NCBI RefSeq assembly: GCF_001883705.2
Contig: NZ_MDEQ02000001.1
Span: forward strand, 620,001-684,000
Reading direction: 5' to 3'
Length of the DNA: 64,000 bases
DNA from: Burkholderia catarinensis
GTDB lineage: Bacteria > Pseudomonadota > Gammaproteobacteria > Burkholderiales > Burkholderiaceae
Below, piece by piece: positions 1 to 8,549 of the stretch (within the stretch, counting starts at the first letter, position 1; each line of letters opens with the position of its first letter). The position numbers and the translations under genes were made by a program. The notes beneath the pieces are model-generated. The model searched no databases, was not told where the DNA came from, and worked only from the letters and a program-made list of their open reading frames with translations.

Positions 1-77
1 TTGCGCTTCGCCGGGCGGTTCAGGTGAAGCGTCACGACGCCGTCGTGACGTTCGATTCGGATGTCCTCGATGCTCAT
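1..77 (-). CDS. enoyl-CoA hydratase/isomerase family protein (N-terminal part only)
   Basis: Leftward gene cut by the window edge. Only the first 25 residues are visible, starting MSIEDIRIERHDGVVTLHLN and continuing into RPAK. The pattern of a short strand, DGVVTLxLNRP and a following basic residue is the typical start of crotonase-fold enoyl-CoA hydratases; the gene at 51957-52751 has the closely similar DGVVTLRLNRPQ. The start ATG is preceded by a good ribosome binding site (AAGGAG, about 12 bases upstream on the minus strand). It diverges from the ABC transporter operon that begins at 223. Substrate cannot be judged from this fragment. Confidence 0.75.
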   Translation of the reverse strand, partial: MSIEDIRIERHDGVVTLHLNRPAKR

Positions 78-142
78 GCTGATCACTGTCTCCTTGGTGT
101 TGGGTTTCGTGTTGTGTCAGAGCCGGCAAGGGTCGCCGCTAC

Positions 143-195
143 TTGCGGACCGCATTTCGGCATAGTATAAGTTCTGTTAAATGAACGTTCAACCC
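143..195 (+). promoter_or_regulatory. candidate promoter with TetR-type operator for the ABC/aruI operon
   Basis: A possible sigma-70 promoter has TTGCGG at 143-148, a 17-bp spacer and TATAAG at 166-171. Immediately downstream, 174-195 carries arms CTGTTAAAT and GTTCAACCC around a 4-bp spacer. These match in layout and most arm bases the perfect inverted repeat at 8550-8571 next to the TetR gene. The site would cover the transcription start. Promoter strength and binding are inferred only. Confidence 0.5.
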
Positions 196-222
196 AATTG
201 TGAGTCGACCAGGAGACACACG

Positions 223-1389
223 ATGAGTGCGGTGATGGAGACGTCGGCAGGTGTGGAGGAGGGCAGGCCCGGTGCGCACGCGGCGCGCGCGGAGCCGGCG
301 GGGCGCATCGCGAGCGGTGCCGGCCTGCAGATCGATCGCGTGTCGAAGTGCTACGGCAGCGTGCACGCGTTGCGGGAAACGACGATCGACATTCCGCGCG
401 GCGAGTTCCTGACGATCCTCGGGCCGTCGGGCTCCGGCAAGACGACGCTGCTGACGATCGTCGCGGGCTTCGAGCATCCGACCACCGGCGACCTGCGCGT
501 CGGCGGCCGCAGCATCGTCGCGTTGCCGCCCGAGAAGCGCAACTTCGGGATGGTGTTCCAGGGCTATGCGCTGTTTCCGCACATGACGGTCGAGCAGAAC
601 GTCGCGTACCCGCTGATGGTGCGCAAGCAGAAGGGGCCCGACGCGGTGAAGCGCGTGAAGGCCGCACTCGATCTCGTGCGGCTCGGCCCTCTCGCCGATC
701 GCTTGCCGCGCCAGTTGTCGGGCGGCCAGCAGCAGCGCGTCGCGATCGCGCGCGCGCTGGTGTTCGATCCCGATCTCGTGCTGCTCGACGAACCGCTCGG
801 CGCGCTCGACCGCAAGCTGCGCGGTGAGGTTCAGGTCGAACTGAAGGCGCTGCACGAACGGCTCGGCGCGACTTTCCTGTTCGTCACGCACGATCAGGAG
901 GAGGCATTGTCGATGTCGGACCGGATCGCGATCATGCGCGACGGCCGGCTCGAACAGATCGGCACGCCCGACGGGCTGTACGAACAGCCGGCGAACCGCT
1001 TCGTTGCGGATTTCCTCGGCAAGAGCAATTTCATCGAAGGCGTCGCGCTCGGCGGCGATACCGCGGCGACGCACTACCGCGTCGGCGCTGCGCGCTTCGT
1101 CGCACCCGCGTGCGGCGCGCGGCCGGACGACCCGCTGCTGTTCGCGCTGCGGCCGGAAAAGGTCGCCGTCTCGGCGGCATCGTGTGGCGGCGCGCACAAC
1201 GAAGTGGCCGGCCGGATTCGCCACTGGAGCTATTTCGGTTCGTCGTACCGCTTCGAGATCGAGACCGCTGCGCTCGGCTGCGTGACCGCCGACGTGCCCG
1301 CATGGCGCGGACTCGCGTCGCCGCGCACCGGCATGGACGTGTTCGTGCAGTGGGAGCGCGACGCGACGTGCCGGATCACGCCGGACTGA
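223..1389 (+). CDS. ABC transporter ATP-binding protein, PotA/spermidine-putrescine type
   Basis: Cytoplasmic ATPase of a polyamine/opine-type importer, 388 aa. Walker A GPSGSGKTT begins near residue 67, the signature LSGGQQQR near 165, and Walker B LVLLDEP near 185, followed by the H-loop sequence FVTHDQEEALS. A C-terminal TOBE-like domain of about 100 residues is typical of the PotA/CysA/MalK branch. The ATG at 223 was chosen because AGGAG lies just upstream; an in-frame ATG at 181 lies inside the operator and has no ribosome site. The matching binding protein and two permeases follow, but a 289-bp palindromic element now separates them from this gene. Substrate is probably a polyamine or guanidino compound, inferred from the downstream aruI-like gene. 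Confidence 0.9.
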   Translation: MSAVMETSAGVEEGRPGAHAARAEPAGRIASGAGLQIDRVSKCYGSVHALRETTIDIPRGEFLTILGPSGSGKTTLLTIVAGFEHPTTGDLRVGGRSIVALPPEKRNFGMVFQGYALFPHMTVEQNVAYPLMVRKQKGPDAVKRVKAALDLVRLGPLADRLPRQLSGGQQQRVAIARALVFDPDLVLLDEPLGALDRKLRGEVQVELKALHERLGATFLFVTHDQEEALSMSDRIAIMRDGRLEQIGTPDGLYEQPANRFVADFLGKSNFIEGVALGGDTAATHYRVGAARFVAPACGARPDDPLLFALRPEKVAVSAASCGGAHNEVAGRIRHWSYFGSSYRFEIETAALGCVTADVPAWRGLASPRTGMDVFVQWERDATCRITPD

Positions 1390-1486
1390 CGCGCAGACCG
1401 ATCCATCCCGCGCGAGGCGGCGAGTGCCGTCGTCGCCGGACGATTCACCGGCCCCGGAAACGACGAGACGCGTGCGGGAGCCGCCG

Positions 1487-1775
1487 AGGGCCTGTTCACG
1501 CTAATAACGGGCTTGCGCTGGCCCCCAGAAGGGCCGAGCGCAAGGAATGCGACGAAGCGAATACTCGACGTATTCGCGAGGAGTATGACGCGGCGATCGG
1601 CCCTTCTGGGGGCCAGCCCCACGAATGATTTTTTCCAAACAGGGGAACGTGCCTTGCCGGCCGCATTGCGGCGTCGCGCGTCGCTTGTTTGGCTCGGCCA
1701 AACGGCGCTCCGTGCTCCTTGCACTACGACCGGCAAGGCACGTTCGCAAGCCCGTTATTAGCGTGAACAGGCCCT
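1487..1775. mobile_element. MITE-like element with nested inverted repeats
   Basis: The ends form a perfect 31-bp inverted repeat: 1487-1517 starts AGGGCCTGTTCACGCTAATA and 1745-1775 is its reverse complement. Inside are two further perfect palindromic pairs: 18 bp at 1519-1536 with 1598-1615, and 15 bp at 1646-1660 with 1730-1744. The second encloses a GTTTGGC-TCG-GCCAAAC hairpin. There is no transposase gene and no obvious target duplication. The outer end GGGCCTGTTCACG resembles the left end GGGCCTGTTTACG of the IS5-family relic at 19679, so mobilisation in trans by an IS5-family transposase is a reasonable inference. The short open frames inside follow the palindromes and are not supported as genes. 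Confidence 0.7.
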
Positions 1776-1792
1776 AGCCTGGAGGAGACACC

Positions 1793-2902
1793 ATGACGAA
1801 CCGCTATCTGCAGGACCTGCTCGATCAAGCACGCGACCTTCAACCTGCGACGTCGCAGCGCCGCCGGGATTTCCTCCGGCTGTGCGCGGCCGCAGGCATC
1901 GCGCCGACGCTGCTGTCGCTGGGCGCGAAGGATGTGCTGGCCGCGAACCCGAAGGAAATCGTGCTGAGCGCGTGGGGCGGCGAGGCACGTTCGGCGTTCC
2001 GTTCCGCCTACATGGACCCGTTCACGAAGGCGAGCGGCATCAGGATGGGTTACGACTCGTCGCCGGAAGACGGCAAGATCAAGGCGATGGTCGAGAACCG
2101 GAACGTGATCTGGGACGTGATGGATCTCGACGGCTTCGCGGCGATCAAGCTTGGCAAGCAGGGCTTCCTGCGGCCGATCGACTATTCGGTCGTCGGTCGC
2201 AACACGCTGCCGGGGCTCGCATCGGATTTCGGCGTGCCGTCGTACCTGCTGAGCTACGTACTCGTCTACGACGCGCGCAAGTTCGGCGCGAATCCGCCGA
2301 AGAACTGGGCCGATTTCTGGAACGTCGGCAAGTTTCCGGGCAAGCGCGGGCTGTGGAAGTGGATGGGCGGCGCACTCGAGGCCGCGCTGATGGCCGACGG
2401 CGTCGACAAGGACAAGGTCTACCCGATCGACGTGCCGCGCGCGCTGAAGAAGCTCAAGGAGCTGCGCTCGAACGTGCTGCTGTGGGATTCGGGCGCGGAC
2501 AGCCTGCAACTGCTGCGCAACGGCGAAGTCAGCATGGCGTGCATTTGGCATACCCGCGCGAACGTGCTGCAGCGCGAAAGCAGCGGGCGGTTCCGCTATA
2601 CGTGGGAGCAGGGGCTTGCATCCTGCGACGTGTGGGGCGTGCCGAAGAACAATCCGTCGGGCGACGCGATGTGGCAGTTCATCAAATTCGTGCAGGGCAT
2701 CGAGCCGCAGGTGCGCCTGCTGTCGCTGCTCGGCAACGGGCCGGTGACGCCGGCCGCGACGGCCGCCGTGCCGCAGGCGTTGCGCGCGGACAATCCCGGC
2801 ACGCCGGAGAACTGGGCGAAGCAGTGCAAGGTGAATCCCGAATGGTGGGCGCAGCATTACGAAGCGACGCTCGCGCAGTACACCGACCTGATGTCGTCCT
2901 GA
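1793..2902 (+). CDS. ABC transporter substrate-binding protein, PotD type
   Basis: Periplasmic binding protein of the polyamine-type importer, 369 aa. The N-terminus carries a twin-arginine-like signal, RRRDFL at residues 23-28 followed by a hydrophobic stretch and a likely cleavage site after VLA around residue 50, so export by Tat is plausible. The mature part (EIVLSAWGGEARSAF..., then FTKASGIRMGYDSS) is typical of extracellular solute-binding family 1. The start is backed by GGAGGAGA just upstream. Two permease genes follow with short gaps. The palindromic element directly upstream replaces what would normally be a short intergenic gap to the ATPase gene. Confidence 0.88.
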   Translation: MTNRYLQDLLDQARDLQPATSQRRRDFLRLCAAAGIAPTLLSLGAKDVLAANPKEIVLSAWGGEARSAFRSAYMDPFTKASGIRMGYDSSPEDGKIKAMVENRNVIWDVMDLDGFAAIKLGKQGFLRPIDYSVVGRNTLPGLASDFGVPSYLLSYVLVYDARKFGANPPKNWADFWNVGKFPGKRGLWKWMGGALEAALMADGVDKDKVYPIDVPRALKKLKELRSNVLLWDSGADSLQLLRNGEVSMACIWHTRANVLQRESSGRFRYTWEQGLASCDVWGVPKNNPSGDAMWQFIKFVQGIEPQVRLLSLLGNGPVTPAATAAVPQALRADNPGTPENWAKQCKVNPEWWAQHYEATLAQYTDLMSS

Positions 2903-2927
2903 GCCGCCGCCGCATGAGCGTGACACC

Positions 2928-3803
2928 ATGAATACCCTGTCTTCACCTGTCGCGGGCGCCGCCCCGCTCGGCCGTGCGAAAGCCGACCGCTACTGGCTGC
3001 TCGTCGTGCCGCTGCTCGCGGTGCTGATCGTGCTGTACGTGTATCCGCTCGCGCGCGTGCTGTGGCTCGGCTTCGCGGTGCCGGAGCCCGGCCTGCACAA
3101 CTACGCGCGGCTGCTCGACAACCACGGCGTGCACCGCGTGCTGTGGACGACGCTGCGTGTGTGCGCGGTCACGACCGTGTGTTCGGTCGCGCTCGGCTAC
3201 GCGATCGCGTATGCGATGGCGCACGTCGGGCCGCGCCAGCGGATGGCGCTGATGTTCGGGCTGCTCGTGCCGTTCTGGGCGTCGGTGCTGGTGCGCGCGT
3301 TCTCGTGGCTGTTCCTGCTCGGCGAACATGGGCTCGTCAACACGCTGCTGATGCGCGTCGGGCTGATCGACTCGCCGTTGCCGCTGATGCGCAACGAGAT
3401 CGGCGTCGTGATCGGAATGATCCACTTCATGATCCCGTACGCGGTGCTGCCGCTGTACGCGAACATGAAGGGCATCGACCCGCAGCTTGCACGTGCATCG
3501 CAGGGGCTCGGCGCGGGCGCGCTCGTCACGTTCCGCAAGGTGTATTTCCCGCAGACGCGGCCGGGCATCGTCGGCGCGGCGATCCTCGTGTTCATCTTCT
3601 CGCTCGGCTTCTACGTGACGCCGGTGATTCTCGGCGGCGGCCGCACGGTAATGATCGCCGAATACATCAGCACGCAGATCCTGCAGCTCATGAACTGGGG
3701 CAGCGGGGCGGCGCTTGCGTCGCTGCTGCTGGCGTCGATCCTGGCCGCGCTTGCCTTGCTCGCGCGTTTCGTCGACCTGCGCGAGCTGTTCGGCGCGCGC
3801 TGA
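2928..3803 (+). CDS. ABC transporter permease, PotB type
   Basis: Inner-membrane permease of 291 aa with about six hydrophobic segments; the first (LLVVPLLAVLIVLYVYPLAR) is typical of PotB/PotH-type proteins. A cytoplasmic loop with the EAA-like sequence ARASQGLGAGALVTFRKVYFP contacts the ATPase. It lies 25 bp after the binding protein gene and 21 bp before the second permease, so it is clearly part of the same operon. It pairs with the product of 3825-4619 to form the membrane channel. Confidence 0.9.
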   Translation: MNTLSSPVAGAAPLGRAKADRYWLLVVPLLAVLIVLYVYPLARVLWLGFAVPEPGLHNYARLLDNHGVHRVLWTTLRVCAVTTVCSVALGYAIAYAMAHVGPRQRMALMFGLLVPFWASVLVRAFSWLFLLGEHGLVNTLLMRVGLIDSPLPLMRNEIGVVIGMIHFMIPYAVLPLYANMKGIDPQLARASQGLGAGALVTFRKVYFPQTRPGIVGAAILVFIFSLGFYVTPVILGGGRTVMIAEYISTQILQLMNWGSGAALASLLLASILAALALLARFVDLRELFGAR

Positions 3804-3824
3804 ATCGGACCGGAGGAATCGAAG

Positions 3825-4619
3825 ATGAAGACCAGACTGACGGCCGGGCGCGCGCTGGTGATCGGCATTGCGTGGGCCGCGATCCTGTTCCTGATGCTGC
3901 CGCTGCTCGTGTCGGTGCCCGTGTCGCTGACACCGAGCGATTATCTGTCGATGCCGGACGGCGCGCTGTCGCTGCGGCACTACCGCGTGCTGCTCGACGA
4001 CGACGGCTGGGTGTCGGGTTTCCTGCAGAGCGGGCTGATCGCGCTCGTTTCGTCGGTGATCTCGGTGACGCTCGGCACCTTGTGCGCGATCGGCCTGTGG
4101 AAGGTTGCGTCGCGGCGCGGCGAGCTCGTGCGCGGCGTGATCCTGTTTCCGCTGATCGTGCCGCCGATCGTATCGGCGCTCGCGTTCTACCGGCTGTGGG
4201 GCGAGCTCGGGATGCTCGACAGCTATCCGGCGGTGATCCTGTCGCATGTCGTGCTGTCGGTGCCTTACGTGGTCGTCGCGGTGTCCGCATCGCTCGCGAC
4301 GGTCGGGCTGCGGATCGAGCAGGCATCGCGCAGCCTCGGCGCGAACCTCGCGCAGACGCTGCGCTACGTGATCCTGCCGTCGATCCGGCCCGGCGTGCTG
4401 TCGGCGGCCGTATTCGCATTCATCCTGTCGTGGGACGAACTGGTCGTCACGCTGTTCATTTCGAGCCGGGGCGTCTACACGCTGCCGCGCCGCATGTGGG
4501 ACGGGATGCGCGAGAACGTCGACCCGGCAATCGCGTCGGTCTCCACGCTGCTGCTGGCCGCCACCTGTGTCGCGATTGGCCTGTCGCTGCTGCGCAAGCG
4601 CACGGCCGGGCCCGTCTGA
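3825..4619 (+). CDS. ABC transporter permease, PotC type
   Basis: Second inner-membrane permease, 264 aa, about six transmembrane segments, beginning with a hydrophobic helix (VIGIAWAAILFLMLPLLVSV). The EAA loop is readable as IEQASRSLGANLAQTLRYVILPS. A GGAGGAAT ribosome site precedes the ATG. It completes a PotABCD-type set with the genes at 223, 1793 and 2928. Substrate is not determined by sequence; the operon context points to a cationic amine or guanidino compound. Confidence 0.9.
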   Translation: MKTRLTAGRALVIGIAWAAILFLMLPLLVSVPVSLTPSDYLSMPDGALSLRHYRVLLDDDGWVSGFLQSGLIALVSSVISVTLGTLCAIGLWKVASRRGELVRGVILFPLIVPPIVSALAFYRLWGELGMLDSYPAVILSHVVLSVPYVVVAVSASLATVGLRIEQASRSLGANLAQTLRYVILPSIRPGVLSAAVFAFILSWDELVVTLFISSRGVYTLPRRMWDGMRENVDPAIASVSTLLLAATCVAIGLSLLRKRTAGPV

Positions 4620-4661
4620 TTTCAACCGAATTCAACGTTACGTTGCGGAGAAAAACGCACC

Positions 4662-5390
4662 ATGAAAGTCCTGATCGTTCATGCCCATCCCGAACCGCAG
4701 TCGTTCACCACGTCGATGCTGCACCGCGCGGTGAGCACGCTCGAAGCGCAGGGGCATACCGTGACGGTGTCCGACCTGTACGCGATGCAGTGGAACCCGG
4801 TCGCGAGCGCCGCCGATTTCGGCGTGCGGAAGAACCCGGACTATCTCGTCTATGCGCTGGAGCAGCGCGAAAACGTCGCCGCGCACGCGATCGCGCCCGA
4901 TATTGCCGCCGAACTCGACAAGCTGGTCGCGTGCGACCTGCTGATCCTGAGCTTCCCGCTGTTCTGGTGCTCGATGCCGGCGATCATGAAGGGCTGGGTC
5001 GACCGCGTGCTCGTGTCGGGCAAGGTGTACGGCGGCGTGCGTTTCTACGACCGCGGCGGGATGCGCGGCAAGCGCGCGTTGCTCGCCTATACGTGCGGCG
5101 GGCGCGACCACATGTTCGGTGTGGACGGCGTGCACGGCGAGATGGACCTGATGCTGCGCCACGTGCTGCGCGGCACGCTCGGCTATGCGGGCTTCGACGT
5201 GCTGCCGTCGTTCGTCGGCTATCACGTGCCCTATATCGGCGACGCCGAGCGTGCGGCCGTGCTCGAACGGTACGATGCCTACCTGGCACAGCTCGACCGG
5301 CTCGAACCGATGGCGTTTCCGTCGCTCGACGATTTCGATGGCGACATGCGGCCGCGCGAACGCGCGCCGCAGGAAGCGGCGCAGGACTGA
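4662..5390 (+). CDS. NAD(P)H:quinone oxidoreductase-like flavoprotein (flavodoxin-2 family)
   Basis: Cytosolic flavodoxin-fold protein, 242 aa. The N-terminus MKVLIVHAHPEPQSFTTSM is the FMN/FAD-phosphate loop of the NQO1/MdaB/KefF family, and the segment PLFWCSMPAIMKGWVDRVL is the family's isoalloxazine and dimer-interface motif. The role is two-electron reduction of a quinone or related electrophile with NAD(P)H. It lies 42 bp after the second permease gene and probably belongs to the same transcript, suggesting that the imported compound or its product is redox active. The actual substrate is unknown. Confidence 0.82.
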   Translation: MKVLIVHAHPEPQSFTTSMLHRAVSTLEAQGHTVTVSDLYAMQWNPVASAADFGVRKNPDYLVYALEQRENVAAHAIAPDIAAELDKLVACDLLILSFPLFWCSMPAIMKGWVDRVLVSGKVYGGVRFYDRGGMRGKRALLAYTCGGRDHMFGVDGVHGEMDLMLRHVLRGTLGYAGFDVLPSFVGYHVPYIGDAERAAVLERYDAYLAQLDRLEPMAFPSLDDFDGDMRPRERAPQEAAQD

Positions 5391-5412
5391 ACGATTGACA
5401 TGAGTGCGAGCG

Positions 5413-6051
5413 ATGACCCTGACGTCGAGCGACGTGCTGCTGTTCCTGACGGGCCTGCTGACGCTGTTCTGTCCGCCCGTCGCGATCCCGATGTATGCGG
5501 CGGTGACCGGGCATTTCCCGGACGCGACGCAGCGGCAGATCGCGTTCAGGCTGTTCGCGTGGATCGCAGCGCTGATGGTCGGCGCGGTGTGGGGCGGGCA
5601 GTTCCTGCTGCGCATGCTGGGCCTGACGCTCGGCGCGCTGACGCTGACGGGCGGCCTCGTGCTGTGCCTGTGGTCGATCCCGATGATGCGCGGCACGGCG
5701 AACGACGAGCGCAGCGGCGGCGACACGCGGCTCGAGTATGCGCAATGGCGCAACTACATCGCGGTGCCGTTGATCTTCCCGCTGTCGATCGGCAGCGCGG
5801 TGATGTCGCTCGTGATCACGACCGCGACGCGCTTTCATGCGCCGGCCGACCTGCTCACGCTGAGCGCCGCGTGCGTGCTGCATGCGGGCGTGATCGGGCT
5901 CACGTATGCGTGCTCGGCGTCGTGGTGCCGCCGGCTCGGCGAGATCGGCCGGACGCTGGTCGAGCGGCTGTCCGGCATCGTGCTGACCGCGATCGCGTTC
6001 CAGATGCTCGCGCAGGGCGTCCGCGAACTGCTGCCGGGGCTCGCGCATTGA
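5413..6051 (+). CDS. MarC-like integral membrane protein
   Basis: About 212 aa with six hydrophobic segments. The N-terminal segment LLFLTGLLTLFCPPVAIPMYAAVTG resembles the start of the MarC/UPF0056 family, where the protein opens with a membrane helix ending in a Pro-rich turn. These are inner-membrane proteins without an agreed substrate. The ATG at 5413 is used; a GTG three codons upstream (5404) is an alternative and neither has a strong ribosome site. It sits between the flavoprotein and aruI-like genes in the same direction with small gaps, so co-transcription is likely. Confidence 0.65.
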   Translation: MTLTSSDVLLFLTGLLTLFCPPVAIPMYAAVTGHFPDATQRQIAFRLFAWIAALMVGAVWGGQFLLRMLGLTLGALTLTGGLVLCLWSIPMMRGTANDERSGGDTRLEYAQWRNYIAVPLIFPLSIGSAVMSLVITTATRFHAPADLLTLSAACVLHAGVIGLTYACSASWCRRLGEIGRTLVERLSGIVLTAIAFQMLAQGVRELLPGLAH

Positions 6052-6103
6052 CGGCTGCGGCCGGCGTGCGATCCTGAAAACTACCCTGAACGATGGAAAC
6101 CTC

Positions 6104-7705
6104 ATGAAAACAGTAGGCATGTACCTCGTCGACCTGCTCGCCGCCTACGGTGTCGACACGGTATTCGGCATTCCCGGCGTGCATACGATCGAGCTGTACC
6201 GCGGCTTGGCCGGCAGCGCGCTGCGTCACGTGAGCGCGCGCCACGAGCAGGGCCTCGGCTTCATGGCGGACGGCTATGCGCGCGCGACCGGCAAGCCCGG
6301 CGTGTGCTTCGTCATTACCGGGCCCGGCATGACGAACATCGCAACGTCGATGGCGCAGGCCTATGCGGATTCGATTCCGATGCTGGTCGTGTCGAGCGTC
6401 AATGCGTCCGGCGACATCGGTTCGGGCAACGGCCATCTGCACGAGCTGCCGGACCAGCACGCGTTCGCGGACAACGTCGCCGCGTTCAGCTACACGGTGC
6501 CGCGCGCCGATGCGCTGCCGCAGGCGATCGCGCGCGCGTTCGCGGTGTTTTCGGGCGGGCGCCCGCGCCCCGTGCACATCCAGATTCCGCTCGACGTGCT
6601 TGCGGCGACTGCCGATGCACTGCCGCCTGTGCCGACCGTGCCGCCGCGCATCGCACCGGGTCCCGCGTCGGCCAAGGGTATCGACGCGTTCCGCGCGAAG
6701 GCCGCCGCCGCGCGCGCGCCGCTGATCCTCGCGGGCGGCGGTGCGCTCGACGCGGCCGACGACGTGCGCTGGATCGCGGAAGCGCTCGACGCACCGGTGG
6801 TGATGACGATCAACGGGCGCGGCGTGTTGCCGCCCGAGCATCCGCTCGGCATCGCCTGGTCGGCGTCGAGCGACGCGGTGCGCGCACTGATGCGCGACAG
6901 CGACCTGATCATTGCGCTCGGCACCGAACTGGGGCCGACCGACTACGACTTGTATGCGACGCACAGCTTCGCGATGCCCGCGCCGCTCGTGCGGATCGAC
7001 CTCGATCCGCAGCAGTTGTGTCGCAACGCGGTGCCCGCGCTGCCGCTGCTCGGCGACGTCGGCGAAACCGTGCGCGCACTCCGGCGCATCTGGTCGGCCG
7101 ATGCGCGCACGCGCGCGGACGGCGACGGCATCGAACGCGCGGCGATGTGCCGCGCGGCGGCGCGGCAGGAACTGAACGACGAGATGCGGCGCGACCTCGC
7201 GCTGCTCGACAGCGTGCGCGACGCGTTGCCCGATGCGGCGATCGTCGGCGATTCGACGCGCATCGTCTACGCGGGCAACGTCGGTTTCGCGGCACCGCGC
7301 CCGCGCAGCTGGTTCAACGCGTCGGTGGGATTCGGCTCGCTCGGCTACGGGCTGCCGGCCGCCGTGGGCGCGAGCCTCGGCGACGCGTCGCGGCCGGTCG
7401 TTTGCATAGCCGGCGACGGCGGGTTCCAGTACACGCTCGCGGAGCTCGGCACCGCGGTGCAGCATCGCGCGCGCGTGATCGTCGTGCTGCTGAACAATGG
7501 CGGGTACGGGGAGATCAAGCGCGCGATGGTCGACGGCGGCGTCGAGCCGGTCGGCGTCGATCTGCACACGCCGGATTTCGTCGCGATCGCGCGTGCGTAC
7601 GGATGGGGCGCGCAGCGAGTCGAAGAGGGCGCATCGCTGGCTGGTGCGCTGAGCGACGCCGCTGCCCACGACGCGCCGTACCTGATCGAGATTCGCGCGG
7701 CCTGA
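6104..7705 (+). CDS. aruI: thiamine diphosphate-dependent decarboxylase, 5-guanidino-2-oxopentanoate decarboxylase type
   Basis: Probable second enzyme of the arginine transaminase pathway: decarboxylates 2-ketoarginine to 4-guanidinobutyraldehyde. The 533-aa protein has the three-domain layout of the acetolactate synthase/benzoylformate decarboxylase family. The N-terminal VFGIPGVHTIELYRGL and ARHEQGLGFMADGYAR give the catalytic glutamate region. The thiamine diphosphate motif runs from GDGG at residues 437-440 to NN near 465. The stretch GNGHLHELPDQHAF matches what I recall of AruI-type enzymes. The transaminase partner is at 11898, on the other side of the TetR gene. Acetolactate synthase is less likely because there is no adjacent small subunit and the context is catabolic. 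Confidence 0.75.
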   Translation: MKTVGMYLVDLLAAYGVDTVFGIPGVHTIELYRGLAGSALRHVSARHEQGLGFMADGYARATGKPGVCFVITGPGMTNIATSMAQAYADSIPMLVVSSVNASGDIGSGNGHLHELPDQHAFADNVAAFSYTVPRADALPQAIARAFAVFSGGRPRPVHIQIPLDVLAATADALPPVPTVPPRIAPGPASAKGIDAFRAKAAAARAPLILAGGGALDAADDVRWIAEALDAPVVMTINGRGVLPPEHPLGIAWSASSDAVRALMRDSDLIIALGTELGPTDYDLYATHSFAMPAPLVRIDLDPQQLCRNAVPALPLLGDVGETVRALRRIWSADARTRADGDGIERAAMCRAAARQELNDEMRRDLALLDSVRDALPDAAIVGDSTRIVYAGNVGFAAPRPRSWFNASVGFGSLGYGLPAAVGASLGDASRPVVCIAGDGGFQYTLAELGTAVQHRARVIVVLLNNGGYGEIKRAMVDGGVEPVGVDLHTPDFVAIARAYGWGAQRVEEGASLAGALSDAAAHDAPYLIEIRAA

Positions 7706-7713
7706 AAGCGCGA

Positions 7714-7736
7714 ACGGCCTCGCTGGGCGAGGCCGT
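7714..7736. terminator. stem-loop terminator between convergent genes
   Basis: ACGGCCTCG (7714-7722) pairs perfectly with CGAGGCCGT (7728-7736) around a 5-base loop. It lies 9 bp after the aruI stop and 36 bp from the end of the leftward TetR gene, so it could serve both. No strong T-tract follows. Confidence 0.65.
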
Positions 7737-7772
7737 CGTGTCCGCCGCCGGTGGCCCGGCGGCGCGTGCGCG

Positions 7773-8429
7773 TTACGCGCGCTTGCGGGCCGTCTTCGGC
7801 GGCGGGAGGAACGTATCGACGACGCGCAGGCAGCTCGTCAGCGCGTCTTCCGCCGTAAACGACGTCGGGTCGCGCGCCAGTTCCAGCCAGAAGCCGTCGA
7901 TCACGGCCGTCAGCGTCAGCGCGGCGAGATCGCTGTCGACGGTGCCGCCACGCACTTCCGCGATCTGGTCGAACAGCTTCTTCAACGCCTGCCGGTAGCC
8001 GCTGTACAGCTCCTTGTGCGCCTTGCGGATCACCGGGTCGCTGTGCGCGACGCTCCAGAAGCCGAGCCATACCTTCACGTTCTTCGGTGCGAATACAGGC
8101 GCGGCGAAGCATACCTTGATGATCGCATTGAGCTTGTCCTCCGGGCTCGTCGCGTTTGCGGCCGCCGCGCGCGACACGTCGAGCAGGTCGGCCGCGAGCC
8201 GTTTGTAAGTCTGCGCCATCAGTTCGTCTTTCGACTGGAAGTGATGGTTGATCAGCCCGCGCGAGACCTTCGCTTCCGCGCAGATGCGGTCGATCGTGGT
8301 CTCGGAATAGCTGTAGCGCGCGATGCAGCGCATCGTCGCATCGATGATCGATTGCTGGCGTACCGCGGGCGTTTCTCGGATGCCGCGGCTGCGTGCCTGA
8401 ACCGGTGCCGTGCCAGGAGTCTTTTTCAC
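7773..8429 (-). CDS. TetR/AcrR family repressor, BetI-like
   Basis: DNA-binding repressor of 218 aa. The N-terminal helix-turn-helix reads RQQSIIDATMRCIARYSYSE then TTIDRICAEAKVSRGLINHHF, with the tail SKDELM typical of TetR proteins. The C-terminal ligand domain (VWLGFWSVAHSDPVIRKAHKELY) resembles the BetI branch. Translation starts at GTG with AAGG about 8 bases upstream. It is convergent with aruI and divergent from the amino-acid ABC operon. The perfect inverted repeat at 8550-8571 in its divergent promoter region, and a related site at 174-195, suggest that it represses both operons until arginine or a breakdown product binds. Confidence 0.88.
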   Translation of the reverse strand: MKKTPGTAPVQARSRGIRETPAVRQQSIIDATMRCIARYSYSETTIDRICAEAKVSRGLINHHFQSKDELMAQTYKRLAADLLDVSRAAAANATSPEDKLNAIIKVCFAAPVFAPKNVKVWLGFWSVAHSDPVIRKAHKELYSGYRQALKKLFDQIAEVRGGTVDSDLAALTLTAVIDGFWLELARDPTSFTAEDALTSCLRVVDTFLPPPKTARKRA

Positions 8430-8549
8430 GTGGTGACCTTACGGAATCGTCGTGGCACCGATTATAGGGGAGCGCCGGACGCTTGTTCAATTAGGGTGTC
8501 GAAAGCCTCGCGAAACCCTCGAAAACCCTTGCTCCGGAAATTTTGAAAT

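Noticed and set aside
1488..1761. Open frames inside the palindromic element (for example 1513-1761 on plus and 1501-1749 on minus)
   Set aside because: They follow from the inverted-repeat structure, lack ribosome sites and have no recognisable domain.
2943..4625. Long antisense frames over the ABC permease genes (also over aruI, the CheA-like kinase, the MFS gene and the fused exporter)
   Set aside because: Very long Arg/His-rich frames are a usual by-product of high-GC codon use opposite real genes.
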